Shown here one piece after another: positions 36,308 to 47,814 of a stretch of 64,000 nucleotides of DNA. The notes under the pieces were generated by a model, which did no database searches, had not been told where the DNA came from, and was given only the letters and a program-made list of their open reading frames with translations. Source of the DNA: Cunninghamia lanceolata (taxonomy: Eukaryota > Streptophyta > Pinopsida > Cupressales > Cupressaceae); contig BSBN01000252.1 of assembly GCA_027924645.1 (NCBI GenBank), forward strand, positions 62,001 through 126,000. The letters are read 5' to 3'. Numbering within the stretch: the first letter of the stretch is position 1; the number at the start of each line of letters is the position of its first letter. Both the position numbers and the translations under genes were made by a program.

Positions 36308-36595
36308 TGTTGGTGTGAAATTATATTCACATTATCATAAGTTAATTAAGAATATATTTTCCTTTATTAGTTGTCAATCTTATCACTTAGGATAAGATTG
36401 CCTTTCTAATTTTTTTGTTTGTATATTCTTTATAAATGTGAATGTGTTTATCATTGTAATTACTCATTTGATAATTTAATTCACATGAATGTATTGATTG
36501 CAATCTTTTCCTCTAGATTTTAGTTATTGTGTGTTGTTCTCTTGTGTAGAAGAATTAATGCAAGTGATCCTAGCTCCTATGAGTCCTTGAGTGTA
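36308..36595 (+). repeat. 3' LTR of the small non-autonomous element
   Basis: Starts TGTTGGTGTGAAATTATATTCAC after ATGCGGGG, and matches 26938-27230. Similarity stops near GAGTG at about 36593, so the last 10 bases are lost or diverged. Confidence 0.7.
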
Positions 36596-36639
36596 AGGGT
36601 GGTTTGACTCCTCCCTTGCAGTGTATAAATGGCTATGAC

Positions 36640-38230
36640 CTCCTTGTTTCTAGATAATTTGCTATGTCCTAGAAGAGTAGAAAAGTCTCTATGAAAGGAT
36701 TAAGTTTCCAAGTTACCAAAGAAGGCATCACTATTACTACTAGACTACCTATCAAGGGTTTCAATATACAACAAATAAAAAATTTAGTAGTAAAGAGAAT
36801 ATTGATGCATTCCTTAAAGGAAAGGAAAAATTAGTTAGATACTAGGTGGACTACCTACATGAAGCCTTACCACTACCCTAGGATGAGGTAAGTTTCTACC
36901 TAATCAATTAATTCACTCTAGAAGGCTAATTTAAATGCATATTTTCCCATTATTTTTGTCTCTTAAATCACCTCAAACATAGGCATTTTGGTAAGTTTTC
37001 CCTTCTACCTTCACATGTCTTTAGAGTAGACTGTTGTCAATGTTGTTTTTGAACAAGATTGAACTTCCCCTTCATCAAGGTCTTATGCTTGTATATATTT
37101 GGGATGTCTAATAATACCTTCCTTATGCCAAACCCTAGGGTGCTGGTGAAAGAAAATGTGTCATCGAATTTACAATCTCTAGGTCCCTCAATAAACAAAG
37201 TATGTTCCTCTCAAAAGGTTGTCACCATCAAAATCCTTGCTCTCAACCCCATTCTATGAGACCCACTACTAGGGCTATCCTTGGTGGGTCTCCTATACCC
37301 ACCAAATCTACTATTGTACATAACATTTCTATTGACCTCCCTAATAGTGGAATTTCCCATACTACCAAAACCAAAAGCAAGGATCCTAAGGTTGAGGGTC
37401 TCTTTAAGGTGGTTTTGACTCCTCTCTTGATGATTCTAACGCTACAACCAAGGATTGTATTATATAGGTCAAGAAGTTAGACAATAATGCTCTTGACAAA
37501 AATGTTGAATGTGGCATTTGTTTTTCCTGTGAGGTCCTTGACACCAAAATTAAAATTTTTGAAGACAAATTTAACTTACATCACAACATATTCAAATGGT
37601 TCAAAAATGAAAATGATAGAATGAAGGAGAGAATGACTACCCTCCACACATAGGTTAATGGTGATGCTCTTGAAGCTAATGTCAATGTTAAGTTTTTTGA
37701 AAGGGATTTGGATAATACTAGAAATTTCAGCATTATGTTTACTAATATCAATGAGCTCAAAGAGATAATGAATTAGATTGAGAATAAATAGGACTCTCTC
37801 TCAGCCTCATTAAATAAGGTGATCCAACTTAGGAAGACCACAATCAAGAACTCTAACCCTAGCATTTCCCTATTACATGAAAGTTTCCTTAAAAGAAAAA
37901 ATGTTGCTTGATGTTGGGAGTCCTTGTAAAAGGACTAGATCCCAACAATTATAGAAGGATATAGAGGTTGTGGACATGGATAAGGAAGCCATTGAAGACC
38001 ACTTGGGATATCTTAGGGAGGAGTGGGAAGTGTTTAGTGGTTCAAAGGATTTGTATCTATGTAGTCTATTGTTGATGTTCATTTGTCGGTGGCCTACTAT
38101 GTTAGCTACTATTTTTTATTATCAAACTCCATCCCTCATGGAGTTCTATTCTTTGTGTTTTTGTTTTTGAGGCTTGGTTGTCTCTTGTGTTGCCCCATTA
38201 TATAAGGGTTTGGGCCCTTTCAAAAATGCA
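36640..38230 (+). pseudogene. Degenerate coiled-coil ORF of unknown type
   Basis: In shifting plus frames this stretch reads as a protein remnant: TMPNPRVLVKENVSS-like text around 37100-37200, then an acidic/basic coiled-coil part from about 37560 (FEDKFNLHHNIFKWFKNEND, TNINELKEIMNQIENKQDSL when TAG is read as Gln), and a hydrophobic tail near 38060-38230 (LYLCSLLLMFICRWP). Stops are largely TAG in positions that fit Gln. It may be the ORF1-like or gag-like part of an old element. I do not recognise the family. Confidence 0.4.
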
Positions 38231-38269
38231 CCTTTACCAATAATATCAAAAATATATTAATTTAGCCCA

Positions 38270-38350
38270 GAAGGGAACAATGCAGTGGTTAGTTCACATA
38301 GTTGTTGTGCTGGCCACCAGGTTTCAAACCCCTACTGAGATGACGAGATC
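38270..38350 (+). repeat. tRNA-derived SINE head (candidate)
   Basis: An A-box-like GCAGTGGTTAG at about 38292 and a B-box-like GGTTTCAAACCC at about 38322 have the spacing of a tRNA-derived pol III promoter. The flanking GGGAACAATGC...CCACCAGG text resembles plant SINE heads. The body after it (to about 38480) contains two loosely similar units (ATGAGCTC, GTGTGCCTT). The 3' end is not defined. Confidence 0.45.
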
Positions 38351-38479
38351 ATAGGCCATGTGCCTTTGCTAGGTTGCCATGCCCACAAGATATGTGGCTT
38401 CACTGAGTTGATGAGCTCGCGGGTTGTGTGCCTTCTCTAGGCTGATGAGCTCACATGTTTGAAAAAGGTGATAATGCCT

Positions 38480-39334
38480 TAGGAGCTAAGTGTAACATCA
38501 CCAATTTCAACCCTAATAAATAATATAGGATTTCTACATCTAATATCATTCTATCATTTTAAAACCCCTTTAGACACTATGTCTAGGTAAGGTTAATAGA
38601 ATATGAACTAATCAATAATAGATCCAAGCATACTCATTATCCATAAGTACATCATATGAAGAAGAACAAATGATTAAACATCTAGTGAGCACACAACTTG
38701 CATAATTATGTCATGTACCTTCACCATTTGATTTCCACAATAGAACAATACAAGAATACTATATCATGCATTAGCTTAAAACTCATTTAAATCCAAATCC
38801 ATGTAAAAGAAATATCAAGATTAATTTAACCATCTTAAGGTTAAGCTACACTCAACCTACTCAAATCATGTGTCAAAGTATGTTACAACATATAGATGCA
38901 CAATTTCTATCTACAAAAATTCAATTCTTATAGGAAAGTAAAACATATTATAGAAATTACGAGTTACTTCCAACCCATCATGAGTATAGAGTCATACATC
39001 TCTATAATATCATCTAGGTTCTATATCAAATCAATGTTCTTTACAATATCTCACACTATCTCAAAATAGTGGCCTATGTTATACATATAGCACTGTCATG
39101 ATGATGAACATACAAAAATGAAACAGATTATAGATTAAACATTTCTATTTAAATCCATTCATATTTAATGTAATAAATACTAGGTGTTATCATGGCATCT
39201 CGGTGCAATCTCTTGCCTTTAGCTCCTCCTTCATAACATGAAGATGAGAGAGCATCACAGAAGCAACTTCCACCCTACCATAAATATGAAGGCTTCCCTA
39301 TGCTATCCACATGAATAGCTCAACCCGTCCTGAA
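38480..39334. other. Noncoding stretch, nothing recognised
   Basis: About 850 bp of A/T-rich sequence with no credible frame or repeat boundary. Confidence 0.5.
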
Positions 39335-39339
39335 GAAAT

Positions 39340-40730
39340 TGTTGAAGGCACAAGACAACTGAGAGGGGGGGTGAATCAGTTGTATCAAAAACTTTAAATC
39401 CTCTTAATCAAAATAACATTCACATTCACTTATTTTAATCTATTGATCTGTTATGAAGATTAAACATGAAATATAGAATCAAAACTTAAACACATCAACA
39501 CCATACACACATGAACACCAAACTTTTATGTGGAAAACCCTAAAAGGGAAAAACCATGGTGAGTGTTAGCTCACAATATAATGTAGTAATAATACCAAAT
39601 TACAAAGAGGCTCATTGCCTTAGGGCTCACTACCCATGGATCACTACCCAAGAGGACTCACTATCTAAAATTCTCACTACAAAAAGGCTCACTGCCCTAA
39701 ACTAATTTGATAGCATCTACAACATGCCTGAGTTTAGTTCCATTGAAGCACAATACATATCACCTTCACTGCCTTTACAATTCACACACTTTATCTTCAC
39801 ATCTTTGCACATTTCACATCATTCATGGATTCATTACATATATTTATACCAATCATCAACCATGGAAATTTCATCAAGGTCAACAATATAATTTACAACC
39901 ATTGGAACTATCTCCAAGGTCGGCATACATACATAATTCAAATTAGGTCTAGACCTAAACAAACTTGCTGAGAAAATGAATGAAGGAAGAAAACTTCAAG
40001 TCTTAGCTCAGACCCAAACACATCCTTACACACTTCCTCATGCTTCTACAATCCAAGAAACACATTCGCAAAGAATGTTAGCACCCAAGTCGGTCAAACT
40101 GGTGCAAACATCAAGAATACTTAGACACACGCTTCCAAGAGATCCATTATAGCTTGTGGATCAAGTACACACCTTTAATACATTTTGGAGACATTCTTGA
40201 ACAACATAGAATCACCTGGGAGCTAACAAATCCAACCGCAACAGATCTCACTTGAAGACAACAAATATCACTTGAAGACAAATCACAGACTGCTCACAAC
40301 AAACACTGTCGAACTCTTCTAATCAATTACTTACTTTTTGGAGCACCAAATCATAAATCCTTCAGAATGAAGATAGATAAGGACCTTATAAGCATATGGC
40401 CAAAACCTCAAGACCAAAAACCAAACTGCAGAGAAATGTGGAGAAAAATGCTTTCTCTCTGTCACACTACAAATGCTGCTAGGCACAATCTTCAAACTGG
40501 TGAATAGAAATTTTGTTGCACAATTATTCGAACCACCAAATTCTAGATTTAACATCTTCAAACACTTCTCTAAGATATAGCCAAATCTCATACTCTGGTC
40601 TTCAACATGGAAGAAATGCAGAGCAAAATACTTAGACAGTATCCTTAACATGACAACTCAATCAAGCAATTATCAACAATGTTAGAAGATAGTTGACACC
40701 AGTGACAACTGTTATCACATAGATTTGCAC
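39340..40730 (-). repeat. LTR (solo or truncated) related to copia copy 3 LTR
   Basis: It begins TGTTGAAGGCAC on the plus strand and shares with the LTR at 27342 the inverted repeat ACAACTGA / TCAGTTGT around a G run (39355-39362, 39376-39385), the GTGGAAAACCC...AAGGGAAAAACCA segment, and the CTCACTGCC repeats. Elsewhere it has diverged. No primer-binding site or coding region adjoins it, so it is probably a solo or truncated LTR. The right end is estimated; no target-site duplication was confirmed. Confidence 0.55.
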
Positions 40731-41825
40731 CCAATGTTGAAGGATTTTAGGGCTCTGACAATCTAGTGAAACATTGAGATGACCTCCAGGTGTGGAACCC
40801 TACAGGGAGGCCAAATCTCCAGAGAGAGGTTGGCTCCTTTGTTGAATGTGAGATTCAATGATCATAAGACTAAACCTAATCTATCTACCTATTTATGAAA
40901 AGAGGAAGAGGGAGTAAAACTAAAATTAAAGTGAGGTGATACACCAGGTTTGAACATGGGAAGGCCCTCAAACAACCATGTATGCAAAGAATAACAATAT
41001 TCAACAGACCAACATACACAAATCATGAACTACTTGTAGAGGTAAGAGAAACTAAATGAAATGTAAGAGGAAAGATGTATTCATAGATGGAGATTGGATA
41101 GAAAGATACATAGAGCAAAGAATAATTCATGAGAAGTTGAAATTTGATGTCTATTCTCAAAGAGGCGCAGTTACAATTGTAAGAGATATGGTTTTTTAGA
41201 CCAAATGCCAACCTAAATACATTACAATTCATGCTTTATATAGCATTTACAAATGGAGTGCCATGACCTACTGTAATGAAGGTGCCCATTGGCTTGTTAG
41301 AGATATTTCCTTGCCAGAAGGGACATCTACCTACAACAATTCAATGTGGAAAATATCAAGATCCATCGAGCAGCTAGAAAATATTTGTGCCATTAATGCA
41401 ACTACTGAATCATGCACCTACAACAATTAATGTGAAATATCCATTTTGATAGCTTTTAAGTTAGCCTCTGATATGTCTTGTTGGTCGAATCTGTATATTT
41501 CCCTTTAGTCGACAACTTAACCTGATATCCAGATATGCACATCCATATCTAGATCATAATTTTGAAAGTGTGGATATCCCTCAAAAATCCCACCAAATGA
41601 AAGAGGAGGAGATTCTAAGCAATTTTTCCTTTTGGATCATGTAGAAATTCCTCAGGATGGAGGAGACATTCATGGTCAAAGATGAAGTCAATGGGCATAT
41701 GGATATCCATGAATATCCACAAGGTCTTCATATTCACAAATATCTAGATGATATAGCCGAACTGAACACAAGAGTCTCAAAATCCTGATATCACTAATAG
41801 AAAAATAGAAATAAATGACTAAATA
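40731..41825. other. Noncoding stretch, nothing recognised
   Basis: No coding frame or element boundary was seen. It contains a few GGATATCC-type short palindromes near 41520-41760. Confidence 0.4.
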
Positions 41826-42172
41826 AACCACAAAAAATTGGTCATGTGATCAATAGTTTGGTCACATGACCATTGGTAGTTTATTGCCGGTCATTTATCT
41901 CGTGACCAAATTTATGACGAAACAAATTTTAGTCATTAATTTAGTCATTAATTTGGTAGTATATTTAGTCATAAATTTGGTAGTATATTTAGTTATAAAT
42001 TTGGTAGTATATATAGTCATCGATTTGGTAGTATATTTGGTAATTTGGTAGTATATTTAGTCATCAATTTGGTAGTATATTTAGTCACATGACCATTGGT
42101 AGTTTATTGCCGATCATTTATCTCGCGAACAAAGTCATTTAGTCATTGTAATCATTAATTGTCGTCAATTGG
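41826..42172 (+). repeat. TTTAGTCAT / TTGGTAGTATA tandem repeat block (left part)
   Basis: A unit of about 24 bp (TTGGTAGTATATTTAGTCAT plus AAAT or similar) repeats around 41950-42090. A longer motif (CACATGACCATTGGTAGTTT ... GATCATTTATCTCG) occurs at about 41865 and again at about 42092. GGTCATGTGA and TCACATGACC form a 10-bp inverted repeat near 41840-41872. The LTR array is inserted in this block at ATTGG (42168-42172), and the block continues at 54959. Confidence 0.75.
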
Positions 42173-43644
42173 TGTTATCAAGAAAAAGTGGTATATATCA
42201 AAATGAATTATAAACCCAATAACTCAATGGAATATGCAAGTAACAAAGTTTTAAAACAAATAAATTAACTTACTTCCATTGCTCGCCTATTCTCGATCGA
42301 TCTTTGGTGATGAATATAGTCCTTAGGAAGCTCGCTTCCTTGCTTTGTTCTTCAAGATGGCGATGGAGAAATGGCTAGGATACTTCTTGCAGTGAAGATG
42401 AACTTCAAATACAAAGGAGGATGATCACAAGCTATAGATTGATATGGAATGATATGGTGCACTGATAATTCTGTAGAGTAACAATATGGAAAGCTTGGAT
42501 TCTTGAAATGGAAGAATAGAGTTGTATTTATAGAGTTGTGAGAGAGAAGATCAACAGTGTAGAAGAAATAAGAAGATCAATGGTTGAGAATGGTTGAGAG
42601 AACGTGCACAAATAGAAGAAAGACATGTGTCAAAGAAAAGTTGTTTAGTTTGAGTTAATTACTTTCATGACAGAGATAAGATTTGATTTTCTAAATTAGA
42701 ATGATTTATTATAATTTAAGAGTTGTTGATAAAAACAAGGTTGTTTTAACTCAGTTAACTTGACTCATGATTTGCTTTTGCATGATTTTTAGAGGAAGAT
42801 TTGTTTTTAGAAGAAAATGATATAGATAAGAGTGGATGAAATATAAATTAAATAAATAAAATTTATTTAATATATGTGCATCATGAATAAATAAATAAAA
42901 TATTTAATTTTATTTATTTTCAGAAGAAGGATGCAATAATTAAATAATTTAAAATTATTTAATCATTTGATGGAAAATAGAAGAATAAGGAAATTAATTA
43001 AATAAATAGAATTTATTTAATTAATTATGGAGAGGGAAGAATATTTAATAAGATAAGATTTGATTTGATTTTTAATAAAAGAGGAAATGAAAGGAGATAA
43101 GATAGGATTTAAAAAGATAGAAAGAGATTTGTTTTTTTCCTTTAAAAGAAATAAATCCTAAAAAGATGAGAGGAATAATAGATGAAATGTCTAATTAAAT
43201 AAATAAATTAGATATGCATGAGTTGCAATTTTAGAAAAAAGCAAGAAGATATTTGTAGGATAAGAAAGCAAATTAAATAAATAAATTTATTTGATTCATT
43301 TTGTGCAAGATAGAAGAATAAATAAAATATTTAATTATATTTTATTTTTTTTAGAGACTAAGAGGATTTAAATAAATTTAAATGATTTATTTAAATTTGG
43401 AAGAATGCATGACTTAATTAAATAATTAGAAATTATTTAATTGTTTGGAAGAAATAAATTAAATAAAGAATTTTATTTAAATTTGACTTTAGAATAAGTA
43501 ATTAAATATTTTTGATATTTAATTAACTTAGAGGAATATGAATCAAATAAATAAGTTTATTTATTTATTGATAGAGGAAATAGACTTAAATAAATATTAA
43601 AATTATTTATTTGGACAGAGTCATGTCATTTTCAAGTGTATACA
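42173..43644 (-). repeat. LTR 1 of the array (outer left)
   Basis: 1,472 bp, TGTTATCAAG to GTGTATACA on the plus strand. It lacks 21 bp present in the others (after AACTTAC near 42272). A minus-strand TATA box (TATAAATA) is at 42532-42525. It shares GGCGATGG, AGTTGTTTAG and TTATTATAATTT with LTR 4 only. Confidence 0.95.
42842..43615. repeat. Array of about twelve A/T palindromes in U3 of LTR 1
   Basis: Imperfect palindromes of the type TTAAATAA..TTATTTAA (for example AATTAAATAAATAGAATTTA near 43000, TTAAATAATTAGAAATTATT near 43417, AATTAAATATTTTTGATATT near 43501) follow one another every 40-90 bp, separated by G/A-rich spacers such as GGAAGAA. The same series occurs in the other LTRs (44460-45230, 52640-53320, 54160-54925). 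In minus orientation it lies in U3, upstream of the TATA box. Confidence 0.75.
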
Positions 43645-43768
43645 TTTTGCCCCTCTTTGAAGCAATGTGTTTTATCACATTATTTCAAAGAATAAGATTT
43701 TCTGAAAATGATACATGCCCCAGTTTGCCCCTGGTACTAGTTTAACGACATGAGGTGGGCGCCAGAAA
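43645..43768 (-). other. Minimal internal segment i1
   Basis: 124 bp: PPT side (TTTTGCCCCTC...GTTTAACGACA) joined directly to TGAGGTGGGCGCCAGAAA. On the minus strand the latter begins TTTC and TGGCGCCCACC, the first 11 bases of the primer-binding site seen whole at 51922-51939. All other internal sequence is missing. i2 at 53345-53468 has the same length and the same junction. Confidence 0.9.
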
Positions 43769-45264
43769 TGTTATTAGGAAAAAGTGGTATATATTAAAAT
43801 GAATTATAAACCTAATAACTCAATGGAATATGCAAGTAACAAAGTTTTAAAACAAATAAATCAACTTACAGTGCTTTGTTACCTCATGGCTTCCATTGCT
43901 CTCCTATTCTCGATTGATCTTTGGTGATGAATATAGCCCTCAGGAAGCTTGCTTCCTTGCTTCGTTCTTCAAGATGGCCATGGAGAAATGGCTAGGATAC
44001 TTCTTGCACTGAAGATGAACTTCAAATACAAAGGAGGATGATCACAAGCTATAGATTGATATGGAATGATATGGTGCACTGATAATTCTGCAGAGTAATG
44101 ATATGGAAAGCTTGGATTCTTGAAATGGAAGAATAGAGCTATATTTATAGAGTTGTGAGAGAGAAGATCAACGGTGTAGAAGAAATAAGAAGATCAATGG
44201 TTGAGAATGGTTGAGAGAACGTGCACAAATAGAAGAAAGACATGTGTCAAAGAAAAGCTATTTAGTTTGAGTTAACTGCTTTCATGATAGAGATAAGATT
44301 TGATTTTCTAAATTAGAATGATTTATTCTAATTTAAGAGTTGTTGATAAAAACAAGGTTGTTTTAACTCAGTTAACTCGACTCATGATTTGCTTTTGCAT
44401 GATTTTTAGAGGAAGATTTATTTTTAGAAGAAAATGATATAGGTAAGAGTGGATGAAATATAAATTAGATAAATAGAATTTATTTAATTTATGTGCATCA
44501 TGAATAAATAAATAAAATATTTAATTATATTTATTTTTATAAGAAGGATGCAATAATTAAATAATTTAAAATTATTTAATCATTTGATGGAAAATAGAAG
44601 AATAAGGAAATTAATTAAATAAGTAGAATTTATTTAATTAATTATGGAGAGGGAAGAAGATTTAATAAGATAAGATTTGATTTGATTTTTTGATAAAAGA
44701 GGAAATGAAAGGAGATAAGATAGGATTTAAAAAGATAGAAATAGATTTGATTTTTTCCTTTAAAGGAAATAAATCCTAAAAAGATGAGAGGAATAATAGA
44801 TAAAATGTCTAATTAAATAAATTAGTTAGATATGCATGAGTTGCAATTTTAGAAAAAAAAGTAAGAAGATATTTGTAGGATAAGAAAGCAAATTAAATAA
44901 ATAAATTTATTTAATTCATTTTGTGCAAGATAGAAGAATAAATAAAATATTTTATTATATTTTATTTTTTTTAGAGACTAAGAGGATTTAAATAAATTTA
45001 AATGATTTATTTAAATTTGGAAGAATGAATGACTTAATTAAATAATTAAAAATTATTTAATTGTTTGGAAGAAATAAATTAAATAAAAGATTTTATTTAA
45101 TTTTGACTTTAGAAGAAGTAATTAAATATTTTTGATATTTAATTAACTTAGAGGAATATGAATCAAATAAATAAATTTATTTATTTATTGATAGAGGAAA
45201 TAGACTTAAATAAATATTAAAAATATTTATTTGGACAGAGTCGTGTCATTTTTAGGTGTATATA
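43769..45264 (-). repeat. LTR 2 of the array (inner left)
   Basis: 1,496 bp, TGTTATTAGG to GTGTATATA on the plus strand; the usual terminal CA has become TA. It shares GGCCATGG, AGCTATTTAG, TTATTCTAATTT and CAACGGTG with LTR 3. It acts as the 3' LTR of the large internal region to its right. Confidence 0.95.
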
Positions 45265-45278
45265 TTTTGCCCCTCTTT
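45265..45278 (-). other. Polypurine tract of the large array element
   Basis: The minus strand reads AAAGAGGGGCAAAA directly before LTR 2. The same tract lies next to LTR 1 and, with one change (TTTTACCCCTC), next to LTR 3. Confidence 0.8.
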
Positions 45279-47810
45279 GAAGCAATGTGTTTTATCACAT
45301 TGTTTCAAAGAATAAGATTGTTTGAAAATGATACATGCCCCAGTTTGCCCCTGGTACAAGTTTAACGACATTATGCCCACTCGGGAGATTGGATGGGAAG
45401 AAGGCAGAAGGTGTGAGATGGACAATCTCACGATGAAGAAGGCAAAAAATAGGTTAGGATGAAGAAAAATGGGTTGAAGAAAGAGTCGAATGATACGCAA
45501 TGCAAGATAAAATGATACATGCAAGTAAGCAAGTATGTACAAATGATACAAGAACAAACAAGGTTTTGCCCCTGTCAAGTGGTAAACCAATGATTGATTG
45601 ATATTGATATACGACGGTGTTGTCATGGCGGGGAATGATAGATCCCTAGAGCAACATGATAGGATAGTGTCTAGTTTCAGTAAATGAAACATGTCGTGTA
45701 AGATGCATGTGTTGGTGTGATTTCGACAATGTAACATCCTGTATAAGACAATTGATTGATTATAACTGATTGAGTTGATTTACAACTAGACAAGGATCAA
45801 GACCACTGATTGTGATTGGATCATTTGACAAGATTGACTTGAATGGATTGGTATGGATTAAGGATATAATTGCATTTGAACCATTGCTTAGATTGACTAG
45901 ACAAGGATGAAAGATATGATGATTTTGAATGATAGAAGACTAGCGATAGAATGACTCACAAGCTTTTATAAATACTGATACTCTGCATAGAATCTTTATT
46001 GCATGGATAGTATGCGAAATGCAATTGGATATGGATACGGATATGAGACGCAATTAGATACATTATGGATAGGGATATGGAATACAATTAGATACATTAA
46101 GGATAGGGATATGGATGTTTGTCATCTTGATATTGCAAGTATTTTGAAGTGCTTTGTTTCATCATTGTGCTTTTAAAATGTTGTAAGAAAATACAAGCAT
46201 CTAGGTATAATTAAACCGAGATGACCTGAGTATTGCTTACATAGATTTTGATTTAACAAGTTAATACAAGCATCTAGGTATAATTGAACCAAGATGACCT
46301 GAGTATTTCTTGTGTATCAACAGACAAGGATTGCCCCTTTTCATGTTTAGACTTCGGAAGTCCTTGATGATCTTTTTACTGATCATGTTGTTAGACAAAA
46401 GTCATCACATTACTAAAGACTGATCCACAAGCAATAGACAAAGAAAAAATGATTATGCCCCCATCATAGCATCTCTAGCTTTTGGCATCCTCGAGTAGCA
46501 TAGAAAGACATAATAACAAAAATTAAGACCCTTTAACTTAACCTTTTCGCAAAACATTCTTGCATTAGATGTGCTTTCTTGCCATAGTATTGATAAAATC
46601 ATTTTGATGGTTTTGGTCTTTGTTTGTTTTGCTTTAGATAGGTTGATGTTTTTGTGTCAAGATTTTTGTTTGGAAGTGCGTTTTGCTAAGTGCACTTGCG
46701 TCTGGTGAAAGGGTATCACAATCCTTATTGGTGTCCTCTTAGAACAAGTGACATTCAAGAATCCAATTCCGTAACCAAGTCAAGGACTTACCCCCAATTA
46801 GTTAAAGGATCGACTATATTGTGGATGAACTGACAAACAGAGATAAAGAAATGGGCCCTAAGGAATTGACCTAATGCCTCGGGGGCGCATTGCTAAATGG
46901 CCTTGCCTACATGATGACACAGAGACAATGTAGTTCAGGAAGAACCCTGATGGACCTAAAATATGGATCGGATGAGACATGATATGGAACAGATATGGAA
47001 TAGATAACACTAATGACAGAGGCTATGCTAGGCTGACACTGTGGACAGGATACTGCTGACACCACAGATAGGCAGATGTATGGGTGATAAAGAATGGAAT
47101 GGGTATGTATGGGGATGGGCAATAGTGGATAGAAGGAATCAAGGATGTGACCTCCAAGGAATATGTTGCATAGGAATAACTCAAAGCTTACAACAAAGGA
47201 CGATGAGAGGATAATGAAGGATTTGTGTGGTTTTGGAGGGATAAGGTATGTCAAGAGACATCTAAAACATTTGTCAACATTGTGCCCCCAATCTTTATCA
47301 AGATCAAGAAAAATAGAGGAATGGAAGATTAGGATGGATGGACTGGACAATATAGGTATGTAATGGATAGAGGAATAGGATAGGAAATGGTATGAAAGGA
47401 AACTGGCAGGAGAAAAGTGATTTGCTGATGAGACAAGGTGCCCCCAAGTGTAGGTGATGTAGGAGATCAACTTACACATGATGCCTGTTTGCCAGGTTTT
47501 CATCATGGTACTTATTCAAGGTGCCTGTTTGCCAAGTTTTCACTATTGGATGAAAGGATTTTTCTTTACTTTTTTTTGATATATTTTTTTTAATATTTAG
47601 ATAGGAGAAGGTGGATATGGATAAGGAGAGACTCAAGTATCTAGTTCCTTGAAAGGTGATAGTCCCGCTAGATGGATGTTGTCGCATGGACCATGTCTAG
47701 TGTGCTCATAGATGTTGGTAGGGGATTGCATGAAAGTGAGATGGAGAATGGTAGATATTGGATTATGGAAGGGTGCAATAGTGGACGCTGATGGAGATAT
47801 ACAAATTGGA
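45279..47810 (-). other. Noncoding half of the large internal region
   Basis: About 2.5 kb between the polypurine tract and the long broken ORF. No RT, integrase, RNase H or protease signature was found in any frame. It contains short direct duplications: ACAAGCATCTAGGTATAATT at about 46193 and 46266 (73 bp apart), GATAGGGATATGGA at about 46070 and 46103, and CCTGTTTGCCA at about 47485 and 47523. Open stretches on the minus strand (45737-45252, 47506-46907) look like chance frames rich in Ser, His and Tyr. Confidence 0.6.
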
Positions 47811-47814
47811 AATC

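Larger units (their letters stand above)
26938..36600 (+). mobile_element. Small non-autonomous LTR element, split by the young copia
   Basis: LTRs of about 300 bp at 26938-27240 and about 36308-36595 share most of their sequence (TTAATTA..GAATATATTTTCCTTTATT, then GTGATCCTAGCTCCT). The left LTR ends TTTAACA and is followed at once by TGGTATTAGAGC (27241-27252), a primer-binding site one base off the initiator tRNA-Met type. ATGCGGGG precedes the right LTR. Without the inserted copia the internal region is only about 1.95 kb, with a gag nucleocapsid-like remnant and no pol. The far right end is uncertain because its last bases do not match the left LTR. Confidence 0.75.

Noticed and set aside
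42173..45264. LTR1-i-LTR2 as an independent TRIM insertion next to a full element
   Set aside because: No target-site duplication lies around it, and LTR1 pairs with LTR4, not LTR2.
45252..45737. 161-residue open stretch on the minus strand
   Set aside because: It overlaps the polypurine tract and LTR 2 edge, which must be noncoding in this element, so it is probably a chance frame.
46907..47506. 199-residue open stretch on the minus strand in the array internal region
   Set aside because: Composition is Ser/His/Tyr/Pro-rich with no domain. It lies opposite A/G-rich plus-strand text and is not supported by a start context or a repeat of known family.
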